A DNA stretch of 64,000 nt from positions 13,528,501-13,592,500 of the forward strand of contig NC_083388.1 in NCBI RefSeq assembly GCF_031755915.1, written 5' to 3'. The translations under genes were made by a program, and so were the position numbers. The notes under the pieces were generated by a model. The model was given only the letters and a program-made list of their open reading frames with translations. It searched no databases and was not told the DNA's origin. This DNA comes from Ziziphus jujuba (taxonomy: Eukaryota > Streptophyta > Magnoliopsida > Rosales > Rhamnaceae). Shown here piece by piece: positions 20,313-31,700 of the stretch; position 1 is the stretch's first letter; the number at the start of each line of letters is the position of its first letter.

Positions 20313-21560
20313 ATGGCCGATTCAAAGGTGAGAAGAGGAGATCCACTTTTAAGAATTAACGAAGAAGAGTCCATAGGATTCCATGGTGGTTCCCGAGCTA
20401 TAGGGAATGGTGAGCAATCGGACATGAGGGCTATATTGGAGCAATTTCAGTGGATGAATGCCCAATTTGATAACATAGATCAAAGGATGGACAGGATAGA
20501 AACATCACAAGGAGGGTCGAACGTAAGGTTAGATGCTCATTGGAGGTCAAGGAGGCCAAGGCCGACCAAGAGAGGAATTTGGGGAAAGTAACTTTGGAGA
20601 TGACTTGGATGAGGGGTTTGATGAAATTTTTTAACCTCAAGAAAGGCCAATCCATGGGAGACCTGCAAGGAATGAAGATGATGATCTAGGAAATATCAAG
20701 GTAAACATTCCACCTTTCGCCCAAAAAAGTGATCCGGAGGCATATTTGGAATGGGTGGAGAGAATGGAGATGATTTTTTATTGTCATAATTATTCAGAGG
20801 CTAAGAAGGTGGAGTTGGCAGCAATGGAGTTTGGTCATTATGCACTCCAATGGTGGACCAATGAGCAAAACACATGAAGGAGAGTTGGTGATGACTTGAT
20901 CACTACATGGCAACAAATGAAAGGAGTCATGAGGAAGCAATTCATACCATCACACTATCATAGGTTGCTGCATTAAAGGCTTCAATCTTTATCTCAAGGA
21001 AGTAGGTCCGTGGAGGATTATTACAAGGAGATGGAGATGCTTATGATGAGGTTAAGCATGAATAAGGATAAAGAAGTAACCATGGCAAGATTCTTTGGTG
21101 GTTTGAATCGTGAGATAGCCAATCAACTAGAACTGCAACAATATATGGAATTGGAGGAGATGTTACATGTGGCTATTAAATTAGAGCATCAATTCAAGAG
21201 GAGGGGTGTAGGCTCACGGTTTGGAGGAGTTTCCAACAGCAGAAGATCAAATCCAAGTGGCTGGAGAAATAATCCTACCTTTGAGAACAAGCCAAAACTG
21301 AAACTTGGTGAAGAAAGTTCCAATCGGCCACAAATGGATTCAAAGACCAAATCTATCCAAGCACCAGAGAATGAGGTAAAACCTGTTCCTAAACCTTCAA
21401 GATCGAGAGCATGGTGCTGAAAGATAATGGATAGCTAGAATCGGAAAGTGGTGATGAAACCGAGCAAGAGGAGGGGGAAGAGCTTGAAGGTGAGGCCGAA
21501 ACTTTGAATGCTTCCCATGCTAAATTAAGCTTGGTTCTAGCAGAGTGCTGGCTGCATACA
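20313..21560 (+). pseudogene. gag of A4
   Basis: ATG at 20313: MADSKVRRGDPLLRINEEES, coiled segment (FDNIDQRMDRIE), and an RGG-rich region with a frameshift near 20540. Next PPFAQKSDPEAYLEWVERME, then HYALQWWTNEQNT, a TGA, WQQMKGVMRKQ and DYYKEMEMLMMRLSMNKDKE. The C-terminal open stretch (21010-21420) carries the basic linker but jumps from KPSRSR to MVLKDNG. This removes just the CCHC knuckle that A2, A6 and A7 still show. The acidic tail (DETEQEEGEELEGEAE) follows. About 415 codons in total, near full length, but not translatable as one protein. Confidence 0.87.
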
Positions 21561-22783
21561 AGATGATGATGAAATTCAAAGAGAGAACATCTTCCACATC
21601 CAATGTGAAATCCAAGGTAAGATTTGTAGTATGATTATTGATAGTGGAAGTTGTACCAATGTAATTAGTAAACTTGTGGTAGATAAATTAGGCTTGACAA
21701 CAATTAAACATCCAGAACCTTATAGGTTACAATGGCCTAATGATAGTGATGAGATGAAAGTTAATAGAAAAGCCAAAGTAAAATTATGCATTGATAAATA
21801 AGTGGATGTGGTTTGTATGATGCTGTGCCTATGCATTCGGGACATGTTTTACTTGGCAGGCCTTGGCAATTTGATAGAGATGCTATTCATTATGGTACAG
21901 AGAATAGTATTGTTTTCAGATTTAAAGGTAAAAAGGTCAAGATGGAGGCATTAACACCCAACCCCTCCAAAGAGTCAAAGCCATACAAGACCAACCAGGT
22001 AAGTGCTCTAAGACTAAAATATAGTGGAAAAATCATGGGAAAGCTAAAAGTGAGGTGAGAAGGGGAGAGAAACTCGAGTTTTTGAGAGAAGTGACGAAAG
22101 CCAAGACTGAGAGCCAAACCGAGGGGAAGAAAGAAAAAGAAAGAAAAGAAAAGAAAAATGAAAAATTTTATTTGAGTTTTGGGGATGTTAATAAGGCTAT
22201 CTTGGGTAAGAAACTATTGCTAGTTATGATTTATAAAGATAATTATTTTAATGACCAAGCTAGCCTTGAAGAACTTAAATTGTCAAGTTCAATTTTTTCT
22301 CTTTTGCAAGATTTTGAAAATGTCTTTCCGGATGAAATTTCAAAGCGATTACCACCAATTAAGGGATTGAACATCAAATTGACTTTGTTCTATGGCTGCC
22401 ATGCCGAATAGACCTGCATATAAAAATAATCCCGAAGAAACAAAGGAGTTATAAAAACAGGTAAGTGAGTTACTTGATAAAGGTTACATTGATGAGAGTA
22501 CGAGTCAATGGTCTATTCCTGTTTTATTAGTGCCTAAAAAAGATGGTTCTTGGAAAATGTGTGTTATTGTAGGGCTATAAATAATATCACTATTAAATAT
22601 AGACATCCAATTCCTAAATTAGATGATATGCTTAATGAATTGTATGGTGCTTGCATGTTTACTAAAATTGGTCTTAGGAGTGGATACCATCAAATTAGGA
22701 TGAAAGAAGGTGACGAATGGAAGATCGTATTTAAGACTAAATATGGGCTATATGAATGGTTTTTCATGCTTTTTGGTTTATGA
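21561..22783 (+). pseudogene. protease, linker and partial RT of A4
   Basis: Protease: SMIIDSGSCTNV with intact Asp-Ser-Gly, KLGLTTIKHPEPYRLQW, then an in-frame TAA in CIDK*VDVV and a frameshift before HSGHVLLGRPWQFDRDAIHY. The Lys/Glu-rich linker (EKERKEKKNEKFYLSFGDVN) precedes RT. RT blocks seen: [73 protein letters not shown]. The frame ends at MLFGL, before the YxDD box, where the remainder of pol was deleted into the 3' LTR. Catalytically dead. Confidence 0.87.
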
Positions 22784-23053
22784 GGAAGAATACACCATTA
22801 ATAATATTCAGAATTTATTTTGTGAGATTGAATTTATCTTTGCTCTTTTGAACAGCTAAAACACCATTAGTAAGTGAGTGTTTTTGTTTGACTTATCAAT
22901 AAGAATTCCATCACCTATTGTGGTATCTTCAATATACCAAGGTTTGTAATCACAAGTTAATTAGAGGTTGAGGTGACCATTAGAACTCTAACATAATTAG
23001 ATCCGGGCTAATATAATATGAGTTTAGACACAGGTCGTCATAGGTTTGTATCA
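22784..23053 (+). repeat. LTR-A, 3' LTR remnant of A4
   Basis: Only the last ~270 bp: AGGAAGAATACACCATTAATAATATT onward (split: AGGAAGAATACACC then ATTAATAATATT), ACACCATTAGTAAGTGAG, terminal ATAGGTTTGTATCA. Followed by the TSD ATGTA. Confidence 0.85.
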
Positions 23054-23058
23054 ATGTA

Positions 23059-23782
23059 TTGTTTAGCCGTTGGCTTTGACTTTTCTTCTTATTCAAGCAA
23101 GTTTGACTTATTCTAATCAAGGGGCAACATGTGGGAATCATTATTAATCATATTTGGCATCCTCCATGACATATGGAGGCTGATTTAGAGCTCAAACAAG
23201 CTGGACATTGGTCAAAGATACCTTAGTAGTTAAAGTAGTCGACTAGTTTCATAATTTGATTTTGACATTTTGTTTTAGGAAATTAGTCTTATATTTGATT
23301 TCTATTTATTTATTTGATAGAAAAATCAACTTAGGAACATTATTATTTTATTTTTTTCATTGTAAATTAATTAATCCCTAATTAGTTTAGGAAAGTAGGT
23401 GAATTTCGGCCAACATGTTTCCTTCTCTCTTTGGTGGCTGGTTTTAAGCTAAATATTTAGGGTTTGTTGTCTCGAGACTCTAGCCTATTTAAAGGGCTTA
23501 ATTTTTAGAAAGAGCACACCTTTAATAATATTCAAAAAATTAATTGTGAAACTGAACTCTCCTTGTTCTCTTTGACCACCTAGAACACCATTAGAAAGTG
23601 AGTGTTTTAGTTTTGACTTATCAATACGATATCCATAACCTATTATGGCGTCTTCATTATACCAAGGTTTCTGATCACAAGTTGGTTAGGGGTTAAGGTT
23701 TTTTCCATAAGAACTTGAACTTAATTGAGATCTGGACTAATATAATATGGGTTTAGGTGCGAGTCAACCTAGGTTCGTACCA
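23059..23782 (+). repeat. LTR-A, 5' LTR of A5, right part
   Basis: Resumes the A5 LTR at TTGTTTAGCCGTTGGCTTTG and ends AACCTAGGTTCGTACCA before the PBS. CTATTTAAAGGGC near 23487 is its promoter-like box. Confidence 0.87.
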
Positions 23783-23784
23783 TT

Positions 23785-23797
23785 TGGTATTAGAGCC
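23785..23797 (+). promoter_or_regulatory. Primer-binding site of A5
   Basis: TGGTATTAGAGCC, one transition from the tRNA-Met PBS, two bases after the LTR end. Confidence 0.8.
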
Positions 23798-23978
23798 AAG
23801 ATTTTGTTCAGGTTTGATCTATCTTATTTGTTTTATTTTTCTTTGTGTTAATCTGTAATTTTAGAATTAGGTTAAGGTTGCATCCATCTCTACACATTTG
23901 CATATTAAAAAAAACAAAAAAACTCATTCCTAGTCAATTTTACCGTAGTTTTTGTTTCCTGATTTGTTGGTTGTTTTT

Positions 23979-25720
23979 TGTTAGGTCTAAAATATTGATG
24001 ATTTTATGCCATATTTATAGCTTAATATTTGTTAGTTTGTGTTAATTTGTTATGGAAAGATACTTAATTATGTATTTTTCTTAATCTAGGTGAAAGAGGA
24101 AGCATTTTAAGAAAACAACCATAAAGATGGATTCCTTGGGTCGAATTATGGTGGGAAGCAAGATTTGAGCTCGAACGGACTAAGCATTAAAAAGATTCCA
24201 AAAAGATACCTTGAAGATTCTATAAAGATTCTATCGAGAATTTCATGGTGGAAGTGGATGTCATATGAATCATCACGATCTGAGGATTTCAAATGTCTCG
24301 TTATTTTTGGATTTCGAGGTGCGAGCAAAGAGTTATCATCATTTAAAGTTTGGAATTTATAAGAAGGAATATTCTAGTTAAATCTCCACCATTGATCAAA
24401 AGAGGGAATCAAGGCAATTTGAGGGCCAAGATAAAAACAAGTGACAATAATTGGTTAATTTATCATTAATGAGGCACATGTCATATCACATGCTTCATTA
24501 AGGGTAAATTAGACAAATTAACTATTTTTTTAGGAGTAATTAGATAAAAGGAAAGTAGTAGAGAGCAAGTAATATCAAGTTTCCTTTTTACACATGAAAT
24601 TCGTCCAACCTTTTTCATGGCCTAAAAAAGGTATCTTCCAAGACTCCCACATTGAAAATAAAGAGAGAAAAAGATTCCCAAGGTCCTATATATATAGCCC
24701 CCACCACATTGAAGGAATATATATACGTTTAGAGAGTTATTTAAGAGCTTTTAGGAGGCTTAAATAAAAACAAACCAAATTTTGGGAGTTTCTAATATTC
24801 TCTTAAGGGTTCTAGGGTTTTAAAGTTTTAGAGTTTTAGAAGATCAATTGGAGAGCTTGGAGGAGGCAGAGAGACGTGGGCTTGCTTGGAGAAGAAGGCT
24901 ACGACTTTGAGAGCTCTTGGAGGAGAATTTCTTCAATAGTTTTTATTCTCTTTTCCTTTCTCTTTAATTGTGAATCTTATTATTTTTAATAATTATGGAT
25001 GTTGAAATTATTTTTACCATGAACTAATTTTCATAGCTAGGGCTATGATGTAGCCCTAACTATGAAGGTTTAATTATTTTAATATATGTTGAGTTTTATT
25101 TAATTAGTAATATGTTTTGTTAATAAATCATTGGTATACTTAATGCTTTCTTAGGCCGGAAGGAATGAATGATTTTAATAATATTTGAGCTTGGAAAAGG
25201 ATAATATTATGGATCTCCAATGATTTACATGAATGCATAATTGATTGGAAAATAGTTATGTCTCATGCCATATTATTTGCTTAATCTATGCTTGATGAAT
25301 TTGCATGATTTAATTTATAGGCCGGAAGGAATAAATTAGGTTATGTGAATATTATCAATTGTGAGTGGAAACTACTTTTGATTAATTTTGTGATTAAGTG
25401 TGGTTAACAAAATTACTAGTTAATTAAATTCACATATTTAAGTAATTAAATTGGAATAGTTAGTGGTGAAATCAAATGCCCTAGTATTCATAATTATTCA
25501 ATTCTCTCTCTTACTTGAAATTGATCTAATTTTAATTGATTGCTTTTGTTTAATTTAGTTTATTTAGTTTTCAATTGCCATCTTAAATTTTAGTTCAAAT
25601 ATTATCAAAACCTAATTATCTTTGGTACTTAATACTTAATCCCTTGGGTACGACAACCCTATTTTTCCACTTTATTACTTAAAAACGATTCGTACACTTG
25701 CGAGTTGATTTTATACATCA
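23979..25720 (+). repeat. Solo LTR of family C, 1742 bp, TSD TTTTT
   Basis: Begins TGTTAGGTCTAAAATATTG and ends CGAGTTGATTTTATACATCA. Flanked by TTTTT at 23974-23978 and 25721-25725, and the A5 leader (GTTGGTTGTTTTTCATC) is continuous across it. No internal sequence. The length and the CCCTTGGGTACGACAACCC / CGTACACTTGCGAG end suggest an Athila/Tat-type Ty3 element, from recall only. A truncated minus copy lies at 33858-35372. Confidence 0.88.
24683..24697 (+). promoter_or_regulatory. Putative TATA box of LTR-C
   Basis: CCTATATATATAGCCCC, followed by a CCCACCACATTG box. The same block in inverse orientation is at 34700-34725 in the other C LTR (TATATATATA beside CCCCCACCACATTG), so it is conserved between two separate insertions. 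Confidence 0.5.
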
Positions 25721-26643
25721 TTTTTCATCCTTGTTCTTAGTATTTTAGTTTATTGTTGATTTTTCTTTGCTATTTTCGATCTTAAATATTTGCATTCATA
25801 TATTCAAAAAGAAAAAAATTTGAGTTTGCGACAACTTTGTATTGAGTGGTCTCGGGTTTTGGTAGGAATTTGACGTTGGAATTGCAATTTAGTTGTTAAT
25901 TCTTACTACTGCAGTTGAGATTATATTTTGTGAGTAAAAAAAAAAAAAGGAAAAAAAAAAAGAAGAAGAAAAGCCGAATTAAAAAAAAAAAGGCCAATTT
26001 TGTTGAATTTGGTGTTAAAATTTGTTTGCTGGTGACCATTAAAATTTGTTGAGTTGTTAAGTATTTATTCAATATTTGAAGTTGCTGGAGATTTATTTTT
26101 GCTAATGGATATTTGAATTTTGGATGCTAAATTAATTGGATTAAAAATTAGTTAATGGATTTGATACAACAAACTGAATTACGAAGAACAACAACCAACA
26201 ACTATCTTATATTTTTATTCAATTTTATTTTTCTTTGTGTTTGAATTTCTTTCTCTAAATTTTATTCTTGAATTCTTAATTTCTTATCATCTGGTCCAGT
26301 TCTTATTAATTATGAAATTTCCTTATTAAATTGCCTTATTTTTGCTTAGAAACGTCGAGAATTAGGTGTTTAAATTCACTCGATATTTGATTATTTTTGC
26401 TTGATGTTTTGTTGATAAGTTTAAATTAAGGTACACTTGGAATCTAGTTGCTTTTTAAGTGTGTTTTAATTAGAACCTTGAATTAGTTCTTTGAGTGGAA
26501 AAAGGCAAAAGAGTGTGAGGTCAAAAGAGGGTTAACAGCCGAAACTGGTGTACAAACATGAGTGCCCAGACCTTGTTTGAGTGAAACACGTGAGGGAGTG
26601 AATTTTGTGAGGCTTTATTTAATTTTTTATTATTTATACTAAC

Positions 26644-27436
26644 ATCGCAGATTCAAGAGTTTGAAGAGGAGATGTACCATTAAGAATTGATGAAGAGGAA
26701 TCCATAGGATTCAAGGATGATTCTGGAGCTTCAGTAAGTGGAGGTGAGCAAACAGACATGTTAGATCAAAGGATGGACATGTTAGAGACTTCACAGGGAG
26801 GCCCAATTTGAGATAAGAATTTCATGGAGGTCAAGGTTGAGGTCAAGGAGGCTGTGGTTGACCTACAGAGGAATTTGGGGAATGGAGTTTAGACATTATG
26901 AACTCCAATGGTGGACTAATGAGCAGGATACCCATAGGAGAGTAGGTGATGAATTGATTACTACTTGGTGACAAATGAAAGAAGCCATGAGGGAGCGATT
27001 TGTACCGACTCATTACCATTACAAAGAGATGGAGATGCTCATAATAAGGTTGAGCATGAATGAAGAAAGAGAAGCAACCATGGCACGGTTTCGAGGTGGA
27101 CTGAATCGTGAGATAGCTAACCAATTGGAGTTGCAACAATATGTAGAATTGGAAGAGATGTTGCTGTGGCTATCAAACTTGAGAATCAATTCAAGAGGAG
27201 GGGCACAAGTAGATGGCTTGGAGGAGTTTCAAACAGTAGGAGATCAAATCCAAGTGCTTAGAGAAGCAATCCCACCTTTGAAGCAAGACTAAAGCCGAAA
27301 CTTGGAGACGAAAGCACCACTCGACCAAAAAGGGAGTCCGAAACTGAATCTGTCCAAGCACACAAAAACGAAGGTAAATCTGGTCCTAAATCTTCTAGAA
27401 CTCATGAAAGTGTGTTTTAAGTGCCATGGATGAGGA
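26644..27436 (+). pseudogene. gag remnant of A5, start codon lost
   Basis: The start position reads ATC (26644-26646) instead of ATG, in an otherwise typical ACTAACATxGCAGATTC context. Recognisable pieces: IDEEESIGFKDDSG, GGEQTDM, a shortened coiled segment (LDQRMDMLETSQGG), and a TGA in the RGG-rich stretch. A deletion follows to HYELQWWTNEQDT-like sequence, then KEMEMLIIRLSMNEEREATM and the RGLNREIANQLELQQYVELEE equivalent (split: GLNREIANQLELQQ, YVELEE). It ends near the zinc knuckle (CFKCHG, then a TGA), where unrelated sequence begins. Several frameshifts; non-functional. Confidence 0.8.
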
Positions 27437-28500
27437 CAATAGCTTCTTTATTTCAACCAAATATTAGAAGCTTTTCAGTAATAAACTTTATCTAGAAAAT
27501 CAAAAAATAAACAATTCAAAATTAACTATAACTAAATTAACAATTAGCACAAATGCAAAATAAAACCAACACCATGAATGTTGTATTTAAAATCTAGGAA
27601 TAAAAGTTGTAGGACCATAATTTCACATAGACCAACAAATGAGTTCTTAATTTGCTTATTAATAACTAATTCCTTCTCCGATTATGAATTGGTTTCAAAA
27701 TCCATTCACTCACTCTTTCAATGTAAGTGATATACATAGAAAATTTGCTTAAGTTGGAATTTTTTCCTAATTTACCAATCAACCATGCAAATAATTTTCC
27801 TTCTAATTATCCAAGTCTAATTGGTTTTTAGAAATCCAACAAAAGCAAGAATTAAGGGTGCCCAAGACTTAACTAAGCTTTCTCGAGTTAACAATAGTTC
27901 TTAGATTCTATGCCCTCTCCTTAGTCTACTAAATAAGGCTTAACCACACCAATTCTTCAATTTAGATAACAACCAACCAATTTCTCAATCAAATTAAGCA
28001 TGTTCATCAATTAATTCAAGGAAACACAAATAATTGGATAGAAATTGTATCATTAATAACAAAATCACTCCATCACAAACAAAATCCAATGTCCATCAAG
28101 ATGGTAGACTAAAGCTCTTGTCTATCCTAGAAAAAAACCAACAAAAACTGAAACTGAATAGAATCCCATTGATTTAATCATTATCTTTACAAAATACAAG
28201 AATTATACTACAAAGTATTTAAGAAAATTAGAGTAGAAAGCACAGATGAAAAAATTCTTAATAGGTGGTGCCTCCATCAAGCAAATCTAAAGCCTTAGGC
28301 TTTTTAAGAACTATAAACCCTAGAGCTTTTCTTTTTAGGAGTACATTTCTTTCTCTAAATTGCAGTGTCTCTACTTATTACTTCCTAATTGATAGCTTTA
28401 CCGCTATAGATAAAATATATAGCCACTTTTTAAAAGCTTCCTCTAATCTATACCCAAAATAACTTTAACCTCAACCTTTGATATTCATCATAAGGCTATC
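27437..28500 (-). repeat. LTR-like segment D1 (minus)
   Basis: On the minus strand it has the organisation of family C LTRs: an AG-rich R/U5-like region, then GTGAAATTATGGTCCTAC. It aligns loosely with the plus segment 29880-30650 (GTGAAATCATGGTCCTAG, GGAATTRGTYATTAAT blocks). No termini or TSD recognised and no convincing ORF. I read it as a diverged LTR of a C-related element, with low certainty. Confidence 0.4.
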
Positions 28501-29879
28501 TCCCAAGAAGCACATGCTTCCAAATAAGCACATGCAAGTCATATTTTCATTAGTACCAAGCCTTGCGCTTTAAAAATATACATTTTAGATTCTACAAAGG
28601 GATCTACACATGAGATTGGATGGAAGACATGGCATTTGGTCCAGCATGAATGAGCCTGTTTTCCTTTAGACAAGCATTGGTGTATACACCTGCCAAAGCA
28701 AATAGGCATGAACTTCCTTCCCTTATTTCTTCTTGAAATGAGGTGGGCACCTTGATTGGTGAAGTATGCACACCCATGCTGCTGAATTTTCTCTCTTAGA
28801 AACTTAAAAGTGTTGTGTACACATTGTAAATGCAAGTGGTGCATTTCAAAGCTTTCCCAAAGATCTTTTACGTTATAACTCTTGCATAGCTCTTAAGAAA
28901 TAACTTGAAATAAGCTTCAATATTTAGCAAATATTCATTAAAAATCTCATTTAATGCTTTTCCTAAAAGAAGAGAACAAAATATATAAAAAAACAACCAA
29001 AAGCTTAAGACAACAGATAAATAATTAAGCTTAGGTATGCTTGACTGATCAGTAAAATGCTCAGTTACCAGTCTTTAATGTGGGAGTTTCAAAGGCATTA
29101 TTATTGGATTTAATTTTTTGACAGTCAATATTAATGCTTTATTACTTGATTTAATCTATAACAGCCTATGGAAGCTAGATTTCAATATTGTTATAGTCAT
29201 GCTCTAAATTCTTTAGCGTTTGGAATAAATCATGTTTTCAAACTTCCTTTGTGTGAAGCCTTTATTACCCCAAAATTATCAATCGAAAGACACAAAAATA
29301 GAAGCCTAAAAGATTTATTCATGTCTTCTTTTTAATCTTTAAAGCTTTCTTACAAGATTTTTGGTTTCTAGTATAGTAGAGTTCTAGCAAAGTTCTAGTT
29401 TGTAGGAGAAACTTTGTAGGTTCTATATATCAAGCACCAAAAAGAGCTCTTGGTATCCATTGTATCCTCGGATGTAGATGATTTAGGAATAGAAGCATCA
29501 GTAGGAGCAAATTTGTTTTAAAGAGACTGGGAGATGTTAGGCTTCAAATTAATTTGTTATTCTAATGGTTTTTCTCATGGATTATAGGTTCTTAATTTAT
29601 GTAATATTTGTTTTAATTACATTGTTATTGGCTTTGTATTATTATAATTAAATGTTATTCATGTCACGATTTATTTAGCACTCATATAGTTACTCATTAT
29701 ATTTTCAAATACCTAGCACTCATATAGTTACTCACACAAATTTGGTGCATATACACTCACATGCCATGTTGCAAGGATTTTCTCTTAGTTTCTTTAATTT
29801 TTGCTAAATGTTGGACAAGGCAAGGATTTTTAATGATGCATCTGAATTACATATGCCTTTTTATGAGTCATAATAAAGA
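28501..29879. other. Unassigned spacer between the D segments
   Basis: AT-rich sequence of 1.4 kb. The longest frame (28539-28844, minus, 101 codons) shows no motif I recognise. A 20-bp direct repeat TAGCACTCATATAGTTACTC occurs near 29679 and 29717. Near 29533 the string GACTGGGAGATGTTAGG resembles a polypurine tract plus TGTTAG LTR start of a Copia-like element, but nothing around it confirms this. Confidence 0.35.
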
Positions 29880-30671
29880 CTTGAAGCTGGAGATCACCAC
29901 CCAAGAAAGGCTACATTGAAGAGAGCTTTTGGGAGCTACACCATAAAGAGAAATTTAATAAGAGAGAGAAGGTTTTCGAGGGAGAAGCTCTAATGTTTTA
30001 AAGAATTTCTTAAGGACCAAAGGCTTTGAGTGCTTGAAGAAGTCTCATGTACCTAAGATTTCTCTTCCTTTAAATCTATTCTCTTATCTTCTTAGTATTT
30101 TATAATAGGATTTTTGGATATTTGTACAAGACAATGGTTGGATATTTGGAATTCTATTTTGTTTATATATATATTTTTTCTATCATGAGTGCCTAAGCCC
30201 TTAATTTAGAATCTTGTAGCTTAAATCTTGATTGTGATGACTTAATTTTGTCTACTCATGGTTTAATTTCTCCCAAATTATTTGTGGTTGTTTGGTTAAA
30301 TTGATAAGTTAGCTAGCTAGAGTTTTGAAGAGAAAATTAGGCTTGGACAGCCTAAACCTAGGCCTAAATTGAGTTTGATAAAACCAATTTAGCTTAGGTA
30401 ACTAGAAAGGGGACTTTATTGCTTGGTTAATTAATAGTGGGAAGAAATTCTAATTTGGGTAAATTTTCGTATATCTTACTTGCCTTGAGAGAGGAAGCGA
30501 GTAAATTTTAAAACTCTTTGTTAATAATTCGATTGGAATTGGTCATTAATTATCAATTAAGAAATCGTATGATAGGTTTAAGTGAAATCATGGTCCTAGA
30601 GACTCTTAAATCATAGACTTCCAAATACATTTGTTTAGTGTTTTTTTTTCTTTTTTTTCTTTTTGAATTTG
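29880..30671 (+). repeat. LTR-like segment D2 (plus)
   Basis: Inverse counterpart of D1: AGAGCTTTTGGGAGC and AGGAGAAGC-type R region, TTTAAATCTATTCTCTTATC, CTTGCCTTGAGAGAGG, GTGAAATCATGGTCCTAG. It ends in a pyrimidine-rich tract where the truncated A6 LTR begins at 30672. Confidence 0.4.
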
Positions 30672-31686
30672 TGACTAGAAACCTTGGTATATAATGAAAA
30701 CACCACAATAGGTGGTGGATGTCCTATTGATAAGTTAAACTAAAACACTTGATCTCTATTAAGTGTTTTAGGTGTGCAAAGAGAACAAAAAGAAGAGAAG
30801 TCTTTCTCACAATTAAATTTCTATATAATAATCTAAGCTCCTTTCTCCCTAAAAAATAATCCTTTAAATAGGCCAAGAGTACAAAATAGAAACCCTAGAA
30901 TATTAGGATAAAATTAGGCCAACATTGGTGAACAAAAGAAAATTGCCAAATTTCACAGCCTTTCCTAATCTAATTGTATTAACTAATTTCCAATTTTCGA
31001 AATAGGAATTAATTAATTTACAATCAAAATAATAAAATTTTAACTTTCCTAAAGTAACTTTTCTAGAAAATAAATAAATAAAAACCAAAATAAAGACTAC
31101 TACCTAAAACAAAAGTTAATGGTTCAAATTAGAAAACTAATTGACTAGTTTGCCAACTATGCTATCTTTAACCAATCACCAGCTAGTTTAGGCTCTAAAT
31201 CAGCTCCAATATGACATATAGGATGCCAAATAGGATTTATATTGATTCTCATATGTTGCCCTTTGATTGGAATAAGTCAAACTTGCTTGATCAACAACGG
31301 AAGTCAAAGCTAGCACCAAAACATGCATTTTCAACCAATATGAAGTCTTGTATGCCAACAGGGTTAATGAGTAGTTTTGCTTCTACCTTGGCATTATTTC
31401 ATGGTCTCTTGGAATGCTCAATCATGTTCATAAGTCAAGGCCCAAAAATATACCAAAACAGCTTTCCGAGTCCATTTGGCCCTTCATAACTTGGATGCGT
31501 AGAACGGGCTTTGGATCTTTGGGTATTTTCATGCCCTCTTAAGACTTAATAACACCTTGAATAAAACTAATCAGGTTCTCCTTAAATCTCTTAACTTGTG
31601 CCTGTGTGATTGGCCCCATCTTCAATTGTATAGGATCAACACCCCAGTGGGTAGTTGGTTGTATAGGTACGGACTGATTCTCATCA
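30672..31686 (-). repeat. LTR-A (subtype reading PIQLKMG), 3' LTR of A6
   Basis: Minus start TGATGAGAATCAGTCC at 31686, preceded by polypurine tract CAAGAGGAGGGGAA. The pol-tail reading runs into it (THWGVDPIQLKMGPITQAQV). The outer ~120 bp with CGTATCA are missing; sequence starts at GACTAGAAACCTTGG. Confidence 0.85.
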
Positions 31687-31700
31687 TTCCCCTCCTCTTG
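31687..31700 (-). promoter_or_regulatory. Polypurine tract of A6
   Basis: On the minus strand CAAGAGGAGGGGAA directly precedes LTR start TGATGAG. The same bases encode QEEGN in the open pol frame 31940-31539. Confidence 0.8.

Larger units (their letters stand above)
17022..23053 (+). mobile_element. A4: family A element nested in the A5 LTR, TSD ATGTG/ATGTA
   Basis: 5' LTR 17022-19204 (itself holding a solo LTR), PBS, leader, gag, protease, linker and partial RT, then a 3' LTR reduced to its last ~270 bp. The TSD is ATGTG (17017-17021) and ATGTA (23054-23058), one mismatch. The A5 LTR reads through the join (AAAATGT.. TTGTTTAGCCG). RNase H, integrase and the 5' part of the 3' LTR were lost in one deletion at 22783/22784. 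Confidence 0.9.
23798..26643 (+). other. A5 untranslated leader, split by a solo LTR-C
   Basis: Leader parts 23798-23978 and 25726-26643 add up to about 1.1 kb, the family norm. The right part keeps the poly(A) tracts (near 25935-25990) and GAAACACGTGAGGGAGTGA near 26582. Confidence 0.8.
16648..27436 (+). mobile_element. A5: family A element split by element A4
   Basis: 5' LTR halves 16648-17021 and 23059-23782 become continuous once A4 is removed, with TSD ATGTG/ATGTA. Then come PBS (23785), a leader interrupted by a solo LTR-C, and a decayed gag ending near 27436. Pol and the 3' LTR are absent; the element is cut off at LTR-like D sequences. Confidence 0.8.

Noticed and set aside
28539..28844. 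101-codon minus frame in the D spacer
   Set aside because: No recognisable motif or conserved copy in the window; kept only as part of an unassigned stretch.
29535..29541. Possible Copia LTR start (GGGAGATGTTAGG)
   Set aside because: Only a short match; no PBS, pol or second LTR nearby to support it.
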